64,000 nt of DNA, taken from NCBI GenBank assembly GCA_964057225.1, contig OZ059896.1:19898501-19962500 (forward strand). The letters run 5' to 3'. How positions within the stretch are numbered: the stretch's first letter is position 1; each line of letters begins with the position of its first letter. The notes beneath the pieces are model-generated. The model was not told where the DNA came from and did no database searches. It worked only from the letters and a program-made list of their open reading frames with translations. The stretch is from Auanema rhodensis (lineage: Eukaryota; Nematoda; Chromadorea; Rhabditida; Rhabditidae). Both the position numbers and the translations under genes were made by a program. This document shows, in pieces, positions 40,901-53,001 of this stretch.

Positions 40901-43900
40901 TCAAGGCAAAGACGATGGACAATGTTATTCAACGAAAAAATTAATTCTTCAGGGTGAAAATCGAGGATATAAGTGTGAACTTATATCAGTTGATATCTCG
41001 GTGCATTTTTAAGCTAGCGCAAATCTGATAACACAGATCGACGCAGCTTAAAAATCCGCATCGAATGCACTATACTACATTGAGAAACGCTTGATACAAA
41101 AATTAGTTATGATCGTTTGAAAAATGATGCATTAGTGTATGTTGAGTTTCCATGTACACTCAACATTGCTTCCAAAAATATTTTGACAAAAATTTTTTCG
41201 AAAAATTTCAAAATAATTTAGCAAAAAGTAGATGTTTTTAGATTCCATTTTTCAAGGCAAAGACGATGGACAATGTTATTCAACGGAAAAATTATTTCTT
41301 CAGGGTGAAAATCGAGGATATAAGTGTGAACTTATATCAGTTGATATCTCGGTGCATTTTTAAGCTAGCGCAAATCTGATAACACAGATCGACGCAGCTT
41401 AAAAATGCGCATCGAATGCACTATACTACATTGAGAAACGCTTGATACAAAAATTAGTTATGATCGTTTGAAAAATGATGCATTAGTGTATGTTGAGTTT
41501 CCATGTACACTCAACATTGCTTCCAAAAACATTTTGACAAAAATTTTTTCGAAAAATTTCAAAATAATTTAGCAAAAAGTAGATGTTTTTAGATTCCATT
41601 TTTCAAGGCAAAGACGATGGACAATGTTATTCAACGAAAAAATTAATTCTTCAGGGTGAAAATCGAGGATATAAGTGTGAACTTATATCAGTTGATATCT
41701 CGGTGCATTTTTAAGCTAGCGCAAATCTGATAACACAGATCGACGCAGCTTAAAAATCCGCATCGAATGCACTATACTACATTGAGAAACGCTTAATACA
41801 AAAATTAGTTATGATCGTTTGAAAAATGATGCATTAGTATATGTTGAGTTTCCATGTACACTCAACATTGCATCCAAAAACATTTTGACAAAAATTTTTT
41901 CGAAAAATTTCAAAAAAATTCAGCAAAAAGTAGATGTTTTTAGATTCCATTTTTCAAGGCAAAGACGATGGACAGTGTTATTCAACGAAAAAATTAATTC
42001 TTCAGGGTGAAAATCGAGGATATAAGTGTGAACTTATATCAGTTGATATCTCGGTGCATTTTTAAGCTAGCGCAAATCTGATAACACAGATCGACGCAGC
42101 TTAAAAATCCGCATCGAATGCACTATACTACATTGAGAAACGCTTAATACAAAAATTTGTTATGATTGTTTGAAAAATGATGCATTAGTGTATATTGAGT
42201 TTCCATGTACACTCAACATTGCTTCCAAAAACATTTTGACAAAAATTTTTTCGAAAAATTTCGAAATAATTTAGCAAAAAGTAGATGTTTTTAGATTCCT
42301 TTATTCAAGACAAAGACGATGGACAATGTTATTCAACGAAAAAATTAATTCTTCAGGGTGAAAATCGAGGATATAAGTGTGAACTTATATCAGTTGATAT
42401 CTCGGTGCATTTTTAAGCTAGCGCAAATCTGATAACACAGATCGACGCAGCTTAAAAATCCGCATCGAATGCACTATACTACATTGAGAAACGCTTAATA
42501 CAAAAATTAGTTATGATCGTTTGAAAAATGATGCATTAGTATATGTTGAGTTTCCATGTACACTCAACATTGCATCCAAAAACATTTTGACAAAAATTTT
42601 TTCGAAAAATTTCAAAATAATTCAGCAAAAAGTAGATGTTTTTAGATTCCATTTTTCAAGGCAAAGACGATGGACAGTGTTATTCAACGAAAAAATTAAT
42701 TCTTCAGGGTGAAAATCGAGGATATAAGTGTGAACTTATATCAGTTGATATCTCGGTGCATTTTTAAGCTAGCGCAAATCTGATAACACAGATCGACGCA
42801 GCTTAAAAATCCGCATCGAATGCACTATACTACATTGAGAAACGCTTAATACAAAAATTTGTTATGATTGTTTGAAAAATGATGCATTAGTGTATATTGA
42901 GTTTCCATGTACACTCAACATTGCTTCCAAAAACATTTTGACAAAAATTTTTTCGAAAAATTTCGAAATAATTTAGCAAAAAGTAGATGTTTTTAGATTC
43001 CTTTATTCAAGACAAAGACGATGGACAATGTTATTCAACGAAAAAATTAATTCTTCAGGGTGAAAATCGAGGATATAAGTGTGAACTTATATCAGTTGAT
43101 ATCTCGGTGCATTTTTAAGCTAGCGCAAATCTGATAACACAGATCGACGCAGCTTAAAAATCCACATCGAATGCACTATACTACATTGAGAAACGCTTGA
43201 TACAAAAATTAGTTATGATCGTTTGAAAAATGATGCATTAGTGTATGTTGAGTTTCCATGTACACTCAACATTGCTTCCAAAAACATTTTGACAAAAATT
43301 TTTTCGAAAAATTTCAAAATAATTTAGCAAAAAGTAGATGTTTTTAGATTCCATTTTTCAAGGCAAAGACGATGGACAGTGTTATTCAACGAAAAAATTA
43401 ATTCTTCAGGGTGAAAATCGAGGATATAAGTGTGAACTTATATCAGTTGATATCTCGGTGCATTTTTAAGCTAGCGCAAATCTGATAACACAGATCGACG
43501 CAGCTTAAAAATCCGCATCGAATGCACTATACTACATTGAGAAACGCTTAATACAAAAATTAGTTATGATCGTTTGAAAAATGATGCATTAGTGTATGTT
43601 GAGTTTCCATGTACACTCAACATTGCTTCCAAAAACATTTTGACAAAAATTTTTTCGAAAAATTTCAAAATAATTTAGCAAAAAGTAGATGTTTTTAGAT
43701 TCCATTTTTCAAGGCAAAGACGATGGACAGTGTTATTCAACGAAAAAATTAATTCTTCAGGGTGAAAATCGAGGATATAAGTGTGAACTTATATCAGTTG
43801 ATATCTCGGTGCATTTTTAAGCTAGCGCAAATCTGATAACACAGATCGACGCAGCTTAAAAATGCGCATCGAATGCACTATACTACATTGAGAAACGCTT

Positions 43901-44226
43901 GATACAAAAATTAGTTATGATCGTTTGAAAAATGATGCATTAGTGTATGTTGAGTTTCCATGTACACTCAACATTGCTTCCAAAAATATTTTGACAAAAA
44001 TTTTTTCGAAAAATTTCAAAATAATTTAGCAAAAAGTAGATGTTTTTAGATTCCATTTTTCAAGGCAAAGACGATGGACAGTGTTATTCAACGAAAAAAT
44101 TAATTCTTCAGGGTGAAAATCGAGGATATAAGTGTGAACTTATATCAGTTGATATCTCGGTGCATTTTTAAGCTAGCGCAAATCTGATAACACAGATCGA
44201 CGCAGCTTAAAAATCCGCATCGAATG
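37909..44226 (+). repeat. Block 12a, copies 109-126: first unit of the 6318-bp-offset duplication
   Basis: This 18-monomer span is the first copy of the largest duplication in the window. Members in order include AAAAATATTTTG copies, CAAGAATTAG copies, CAG-variant copies (39313, 40015, 41770, 42472), a TTTTTAGAGGC copy (39664) and AATTTGTTATGATTG copies (40366, 42121, 42823). The run at 37909-42120 matches 44227-48438 member for member with a few private changes. The remainder, 42121-44226, is not matched in full but shares the AATTTGTT / GCTTGATAC / ACAGTG order with the pentamer block downstream. Confidence 0.85.
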
Positions 44227-47200
44227 CACTATACTACATTGAGAAACGCTTGATACAAAAATTAGTTATGATCGTTTGAAAAATGATGCATTAGTGTATG
44301 TTGAGTTTCCATGTACACTCAACATTGCTTCCAAAAATATTTTGACAAAAATTTTTTCGAAAAATTTCAAAATAATTTAGCAAAAAGTAGATGTTTTTAG
44401 ATTCCATTTTTCAAGGCAAAGACGATGGACAATGTTATTCAACGGAAAAATTATTTCTTCAGGGTGAAAATCGAGGATATAAGTGTGAACTTATATCAGT
44501 TGATATCTCGGTGCATTTTTAAGCTAGCGCAAATCTGATAACACAGATCGACGCAGCTTAAAAATGCGCATCGAATGCACTATACTACATTGAGAAACGC
44601 TTAATACAAGAATTAGTTATGATCGTTTGAAAAATGATGCATTAGTGTATGTTGAGTTTCCATGTACACTCAACATTGCTTCCAAAAACATTTTGACAAA
44701 AATTTTTTCGAAAAATTTCAAAATAATTTAGCAAAAAGTAGATGTTTTTAGATTCCTTTATTCAAGGCAAAGACGATGGACAATGTTATTCAACGAAAAA
44801 ATTAATTCTTCAGGGTGAAAATCGAGGATATAAGTGTGAACTTATATCAGTTGATATCTCGGTGCATTTTTAAGCTAGCGCAAATCTGATAACACAGATC
44901 GACGCAGCTTAAAAATCCGCATCGAATGCACTATACTACATTGAGAAACGCTTGATACAAAAATTAGTTATGATCGTTTGAAAAATGATGCATTAGTGTA
45001 TGTTGAGTTTCCATGTACACTCAACATTGCTTCCAAAAATATTTTGACAAAAATTTTTTCGAAAAATTTCAAAATAATTTAGCAAAAAGTAGATGTTTTT
45101 AGATTTCATTTTTCAAGGCAAAGACGATGGACAATGTTATTCAATGGAAAAATTATTTCTTCAGGGTGAAAATCGAGGATATAAGTGTGAACTTATATCA
45201 GTTGATATCTCGGTGCATTTTTAAGCTAGCGCAAATCTGATAACACAGATCGACGCAGCTTAAAAATGCGCATCGAATGCACTATACTACATTGAGAAAC
45301 GCTTGATACAAAAATTAGTTATGATCGTTTGAAAAATGATGCATTAGTGTATGTTGAGTTTCCATGTACACTCAACATTGCTTCCAAAAACATTTTGACA
45401 AAAATTTTTTCGAAAAATTTCAAAATAATTTAGCAAAAAGTAGATGTTTTTAGATTCCATTTTTCAAGGCAAAGACGATGGACAATGTTATTCAACGAAA
45501 AAATTAATTCTTCAGGGTGAAAATCGAGGATATAAGTGTGAACTTATATCAGTTGATATCTCGGTGCATTTTTAAGCTAGCGCAAATCTGATAACACAGA
45601 TCGACGCAGCTTAAAAATCCGCATCGAATGCACTATACTACATTGAGAAACGCTTAATACAAAAATTAGTTATGATCGTTTGAAAAATGATGCATTAGTA
45701 TATGTTGAGTTTCCATGTACACTCAACATTGCATCCAAAAACATTTTGACAAAAATTTTTTCGAAAAATTTCAAAATAATTCAGCAAAAAGTAGATGTTT
45801 TTAGATTCCATTTTTCAAGGCAAAGACGATGGACAGTGTTATTCAACGGAAAAATTATTTCTTCAGGGTGAAAATCGAGGATATAAGTGTGAACTTATAT
45901 CAGTTGATATCTCGGTGCATTTTTAAGCTAGCGCAAATCTGATAACACAGATCGACGCAGCTTAAAAATCCGCATCGAATGCACTATACTACATTGAGAA
46001 ACGCTTGATACAAAAATTAGTTATGATCGTTTGAAAAATGATGCATTAGTGTATGTTGAGTTTCCATGTACACTCAACATTGCTTCCAAAAACATTTTGA
46101 CAAAAATTTTTTCGAAAAATTTCAAAATAATTTAGCAAAAAGTAGATGTTTTTAGATTCCATTTTTAGAGGCAAAGACGATGGACAGTGTTATTCAACGA
46201 AAAAATTAATTCTTCAGGGTGAAAATCGAGGATATAAGTGTGAACTTATATCAGTTGATATCTCGGTGCATTTTTAAGCTAGCGCAAATCTGATAACACA
46301 GATCGACGCAGCTTAAAAATCCGCATCGAATGCACTATACTACATTGAGAAACGCTTAATACAAAAATTAGTTATGATCGTTTGAAAAATGATGCATTAG
46401 TATATGTTGAGTTTCCATGTACACTCAACATTGCATCCAAAAACATTTTGACAAAAATTTTTTCGAAAAATTTCAAAATAATTCAGCAAAAAGTAGATGT
46501 TTTTAGATTCCATTTTTCAAGGCAAAGACGATGGACAGTGTTATTCAACGAAAAAATTAATTCTTCAGGGTGAAAATCGAGGATATAAGTGTGAACTTAT
46601 ATCAGTTGATATCTCGGTGCATTTTTAAGCTAGCGCAAATCTGATAACACAGATCGACGCAGCTTAAAAATCCGCATCGAATGCACTATACTACATTGAG
46701 AAACGCTTAATACAAAAATTTGTTATGATTGTTTGAAAAATGATGCATTAGTGTATATTGAGTTTCCATGTACACTCAACATTGCTTCCAAAAACATTTT
46801 GACAAAAATTTTTTCGAAAAATTTCGAAATAATTTAGCAAAAAGTAGATGTTTTTAGATTCCTTCATTCAAGACAAAGACGATGGACAATGTTATTCAAC
46901 GAAAAAATTAATTCTTTAGGGTGAAAATCGAGGATATAAGTGTGAACTTATATCAGTTGATATCTTGGTGCATTTTTAAGCTAGCGCAAATCTGATAACA
47001 GAGATCGACGCAGCTTAAAAATCCGCATCGAATGCACTATACTACATTGAGAAACGCTTAATACAAGAATTAGTTATGATCGTTTGAAAAATGATGCATT
47101 AGTGTATGTTGAGTTTCCATGTACACTCAACATTGCTTCCAAAAACATTTTGACAAAAATTTTTTCGAAAAATTTCAAAATAATTTAGCAAAAAGTAGAT

Positions 47201-48438
47201 GTTTTTAGATTCCTTTATTCAAGGCAAAGACGATGGACAATGTTATTCAACGAAAAAATTAATTCTTCAGGGTGAAAATCGAGGATATAAGTGTGAACTT
47301 ATATCAGTTGATATCTCGGTGCATTTTTAAGCTAGCGCAAATCTGATAACACAGATCGACGCAGCTTAAAAATCCGCATCGAATGCACTATACTACATTG
47401 AGAAACGCTTGATACAAAAATTAGTTATGATCGTTTGAAAAATGATGCATTAGTGTATGTTGAGTTTCCATGTACACTCAACATTGCTTCCAAAAATATT
47501 TTGACAAAAATTTTTTCGAAAAATTTCAAAATAATTTAGCAAAAAGTAGATGTTTTTAGATTCCATTTTTCAAGGCAAAGACGATGGACAATGTTATTCA
47601 ACGGAAAAATTATTTCTTTAGGGTGAAAATCGAGGATATAAGTGTGAACTTATATCAGTTGATATCTCGGTGCATTTTTAAGCTAGCGCAAATCTGATAA
47701 CACAGATCGACGCAGCTTAAAAATGCGCATCGAATGCATTATACTACATTGAGAAACGCTTGATACAAAAATTAGTTATGATCGTTTGAAAAATGATGCA
47801 TTAGTGTATGTTGAGTTTCCATGTACACTCAACATTGCTTCCAAAAACATTTTGACAAAAATTTTTTCGAAAAATTTCAAAATAATTTAGCAAAAAGTAG
47901 ATGTTTTTAGATTCCATTTTTCAAGGCAAAGACGATGGACAATGTTATTCAACGAAAAAATTAATTCTTCAGGGTGAAAATCGAGGATATAAGTGTGAAC
48001 TTATATCAGTTGATATCTCGGTGCATTTTTAAGCTAGCGCAAATCTGATAACACAGATCGACGCAGCTTAAAAATCCGCATCGAATGCACTATACTACAT
48101 TGAGAAACGCTTAATACAAAAATTAGTTATGATCGTTTGAAAAATGATGCATTAGTATATGTTGAGTTTCCATGTACACTCAACATTGCATCCAAAAACA
48201 TTTTGACAAAAATTTTTTCGAAAAATTTCAAAATAATTCAGCAAAAAGTAGATGTTTTTAGATTCCATTTTTCAAGGCAAAGACGATGGACAGTGTTATT
48301 CAACGAAAAAATTAATTCTTCAGGGTGAAAATCGAGGATATAAGTGTGAACTTATATCAGTTGATATCTCGGTGCATTTTTAAGCTAGCGCAAATCTGAT
48401 AACACAGATCGACGCAGCTTAAAAATCCGCATCGAATG
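44227..48438 (+). repeat. Block 12b, copies 127-138: second unit of the duplication
   Basis: Twelve monomers repeat 37909-42120 exactly 6318 bp (18 x 351) later. Shared rare markers include TATATG with GCATCC and CAG (39362 and 45680; 40064 and 46382; 41819 and 48137), TTTTTAGAGGC (39849 and 46167) and CCTTCATTCAAGAC (near 40548 and 46866). Private changes since duplication include TTTCATTTTTC with CAATGGAAAAA in the copy at 44929, CTTTAGG in the copy at 47386, CATTATACT at the start of the copy at 47737, and AAAAAAATTC in the first-unit copy at 41770. Confidence 0.87.
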
Positions 48439-51400
48439 CACTATACTACATTGAGAAACGCTTAATACAAAAATTTGTTATGATTGTTTGAAAAATGATG
48501 CATTAGTGTATATTGAGTTTCCATGTACACTCAACATTGCTTCCAAAAACATTTTGACAAAAATTTTTTCGAAAAATTTCGAAATAATTTAGCAAAAAGT
48601 AGATGTTTTTAGATTCCTTTATTCAAGACAAAGACGATGGACAATGTTATTCAACGAAAAAATTAATTCTTTAGGGTGAAAATCGAGGATATAAGTGTGA
48701 ACTTATATCAGTTGATATCTTGGTGCATTTTTAAGCTAGCGCAAATCTGATAACACAGATCGACGCAGCTTAAAAATCCACATCGAATGCACTATACTAC
48801 ATTGAGAAACGCTTGATACAAAAATTAGTTATGATCGTTTGAAAAATGATGCATTAGTGTATGTTGAGTTTCCATGTACACTCAACATTGCTTCCAAAAA
48901 CATTTTGACAAAAATTTTTTCGAAAAATTTCAAAATAATTTAGCAAAAAGTAGATGTTTTTAGATTCCATTTTTCAAGGCAAAGACGATGGACAGTGTTA
49001 TTCAACGAAAAAATTAATTCTTCAGGGTGAAAATCGAGGATATAAGTGTGAACTTATATCAGTTGATATCTCGGTGCATTTTTAAGCTAGCGCAAATCTG
49101 ATAACACAGATCGACGCAGCTTAAAAATCCGCATCGAATGCACTATACTACATTGAGAAACGCTTAATACAAAAATTAGTTATGATCGTTTGAAAAATGA
49201 TGCATTAGTGTATGTTGAGTTTCCATGTACACTCAACATTGCTTCCAAAAACATTTTGACAAAAATTTTTTCGAAAAATTTCAAAATAATTTAGCAAAAA
49301 GTAGATGTTTTTAGATTCCATTTTTCAAGGCAAAGACGATGGACAGTGTTATTCAACGAAAAAATTAATTCTTCAGGGTGAAAATCGAGGATATAAGTGT
49401 GAACTTATATCAGTTGATATCTCGGTGCATTTTTAAGCTAGCGCAAATCTGATAACACAGATCGACGCAGCTTAAAAATGCGCATCGAATGCATTATACT
49501 ACATTGAGAAACGCTTGATACAAAAATTAGTTATGATCGTTTGAAAAATGATGCATTAGTGTATGTTGAGTTTCCATGTACACTCAACATTGCTTCCAAA
49601 AACATTTTGACAAAAATTTTTTCGAAAAATTTCAAAATAATTTAGCAAAAAGTAGATGTTTTTAGATTCCATTTTTCAAGGCAAAGACGATGGACAATGT
49701 TATTCAACGAAAAAATTAATTCTTCAGGGTGAAAATCGAGGATATAAGTGTGAACTTATATCAGTTGATATCTCGGTGCATTTTTAAGCTAGCGCAAATC
49801 TGATAACACAGATCGACGCAGCTTAAAAATCCGCATCGAATGCACTATACTACATTGAGAAACGCTTAATACAAAAATTAGTTATGATCGTTTGAAAAAT
49901 GATGCATTAGTATATGTTGAGTTTCCATGTACACTCAACATTGCATCCAAAAACATTTTGACAAAAATTTTTTCGAAAAATTTCAAAATAATTCAGCAAA
50001 AAGTAGATGTTTTTAGATTCCATTTTTCAAGGCAAAGACGATGGACAGTGTTATTCAACGAAAAAATTAATTCTTCAGGGTGAAAATCGAGGATATAAGT
50101 GTGAACTTATATCAGTTGATATCTCGGTGCATTTTTAAGCTAGCGCAAATCTGATAACACAGATCGACGCAGCTTAAAAATCCGCATCGAATGCACTATA
50201 CTACATTGAGAAACGCTTAATACAAAAATTTGTTATGATTGTTTGAAAAATGATGCATTAGTGTATATTGAGTTTCCATGTACACTCAACATTGCTTCCA
50301 AAAACATTTTGACAAAAATTTTTTCGAAAAATTTCGAAATAATTTAGCAAAAAGTAGATGTTTTTAGATTCCTTTATTCAAGACAAAGACGATGGACAAT
50401 GTTATTCAACGAAAAAATTAATTCTTTAGGGTGAAAATCGAGGATATAAGTGTGAACTTATATCAGTTGATATCTTGGTGCATTTTTAAGCTAGCGCAAA
50501 TCTGATAACACAGATCGACGCAGCTTAAAAATCCACATCGAATGCACTATACTACATTGAGAAACGCTTGATACAAAAATTAGTTATGATCGTTTGAAAA
50601 ATGATGCATTAGTGTATGTTGAGTTTCCATGTACACTCAACATTGCTTCCAAAAACATTTTGACAAAAATTTTTTCGAAAAATTTCAAAATAATTTAGCA
50701 AAAAGTAGATGTTTTTAGATTCCATTTTTCAAGGCAAAGACGATGGACAGTGTTATTCAACGAAAAAATTAATTCTTCAGGGTGAAAATCGAGGATATAA
50801 GTGTGAACTTATATCAGTTGATATCTCGGTGCATTTTTAAGCTAGCGCAAATCTGATAACACAGATCGACGCAGCTTAAAAATCCGCATCGAATGCACTA
50901 TACTACATTGAGAAACGCTTAATACAAAAATTAGTTATGATCGTTTGAAAAATGATGCATTAGTGTATGTTGAGTTTCCATGTACACTCAACATTGCTTC
51001 CAAAAACATTTTGACAAAAATTTTTTCGAAAAATTTCAAAATAATTTAGCAAAAAGTAGATGTTTTTAGATTCCATTTTTCAAGGCAAAGACGATGGACA
51101 GTGTTATTCAACGAAAAAATTAATTCTTCAGGGTGAAAATCGAGGATATAAGTGTGAACTTATATCAGTTGATATCTCGGTGCATTTTTAAGCTAGCGCA
51201 AATCTGATAACACAGATCGACGCAGCTTAAAAATCCGCATCGAATGCACTATACTACATTGAGAAACGCTTAATACAAAAATTAGTTATGATCGTTTGAA
51301 AAATGATGCATTAGTGTATGTTGAGTTTCCATGTACACTCAACATTGCTTCCAAAAACATTTTGACAAAAATTTTTTCGAAAAATTTCAAAATAATTTAG

Positions 51401-53001
51401 CAAAAAGTAGATGTTTTTAGATTCCATTTTTCAAGGCAAAGACGATGGACAATGTTATTCAACGAAAAAATTAATTCTTCAGGGTGAAAATCGAGGATAT
51501 AAGTGTGAACTTATATCAGTTGATATCTCGGTGCATTTTTAAGCTAGCGCAAATCTGATAACACAGATCGACGCAGCTTAAAAATCCGCATCGAATGCAC
51601 TATACTACATTGAGAAACGCTTAATACAAAAATTAGTTATGATCGTTTGAAAAATGATGCATTAGTATATGTTGAGTTTCCATGTACACTCAACATTGCA
51701 TCCAAAAACATTTTGACAAAAATTTTTTCGAAAAATTTCAAAATAATTCAGCAAAAAGTAGATGTTTTTAGATTCCATTTTTCAAGGCAAAGACGATGGA
51801 CAGTGTTATTCAACGAAAAAATTAATTCTTCAGGGTGAAAATCGAGGATATAAGTGTGAACTTATATCAGTTGATATCTCGGTGCATTTTTAAGCTAGCG
51901 CAAATCTGATAACACAGATCGACGCAGCTTAAAAATCCGCATCGAATGCACTATACTACATTGAGAAACGCTTAATACAAAAATTAGTTATGATCGTTTG
52001 AAAAATGATGCATTAGTATATGTTGAGTTTCCATGTACACTCAACATTGCATCCAAAAACATTTTGACAAAAATTTTTTCGAAAAATTTCAAAATAATTC
52101 AGCAAAAAGTAGATGTTTTTAGATTCCATTTTTCAAGGCAAAGACGATGGACAGTGTTATTCAACGAAAAAATTAATTCTTCAGGGTGAAAATCGAGGAT
52201 ATAAGTGTGAACTTATATCAGTTGATATCTCGGTGCATTTTTAAGCTAGCGCAAATCTGATAACACAGATCGACGCAGCTTAAAAATCCGCATCGAATGC
52301 ACTATACTACATTGAGAAACGCTTAATACAAAAATTTGTTATGATTGTTTGAAAAATGATGCATTAGTGTATATTGAGTTTCCATGTACACTCAACATTG
52401 CTTCCAAAAACATTTTGACAAAAATTTTTTCGAAAAATTTCGAAATAATTTAGCAAAAAGTAGATGTTTTTAGATTCCTTTATTCAAGACAAAGACGATG
52501 GACAATGTTATTCAACGAAAAAATTAATTCTTTAGGGTGAAAATCGAGGATATAAGTGTGAACTTATATCAGTTGATATCTTGGTGCATTTTTAAGCTAG
52601 CGCAAATCTGATAACACAGATCGACGCAGCTTAAAAATCCACATCGAATGCACTATACTACATTGAGAAACGCTTGATACAAAAATTAGTTATGATCGTT
52701 TGAAAAATGATGCATTAGTGTATGTTGAGTTTCCATGTACACTCAACATTGCTTCCAAAAACATTTTGACAAAAATTTTTTCGAAAAATTTCAAAATAAT
52801 TTAGCAAAAAGTAGATGTTTTTAGATTCCATTTTTCAAGGCAAAGACGATGGACAGTGTTATTCAACGAAAAAATTAATTCTTCAGGGTGAAAATCGAGG
52901 ATATAAGTGTGAACTTATATCAGTTGATATCTCGGTGCATTTTTAAGCTAGCGCAAATCTGATAACACAGATCGACGCAGCTTAAAAATCCGCATCGAAT
53001 G
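48439..53001 (+). repeat. Block 13, copies 139-151: 1755-bp pentamer HOR
   Basis: The unit is five monomers: CAG variant; AATTTGTTATGATTG with CTTTAGG, CTTGG and AATCCACATC; GCTTGATAC with ACAGTG; GCTTAATAC with ACAGTG; and an ACAATG copy. Units begin at 48088 (overlapping the end of the preceding block), 49843 and 51598. The third has its CAG member doubled (51598 and 51949) and runs out at 53001. The spacing of CAG copies, 46333, 48088, 49843 and 51598, is a constant 1755 bp, so the pentamer period already starts inside block 12b even though its middle members differ there. Confidence 0.87.

Noticed and set aside
37909-48438. Assembly artefact as the sole reason for the large duplication
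   Set aside because: The two copies differ by several private substitutions in different monomers, so they are not a verbatim duplicated contig. An artefact is not excluded, but true duplication followed by mutation fits better.
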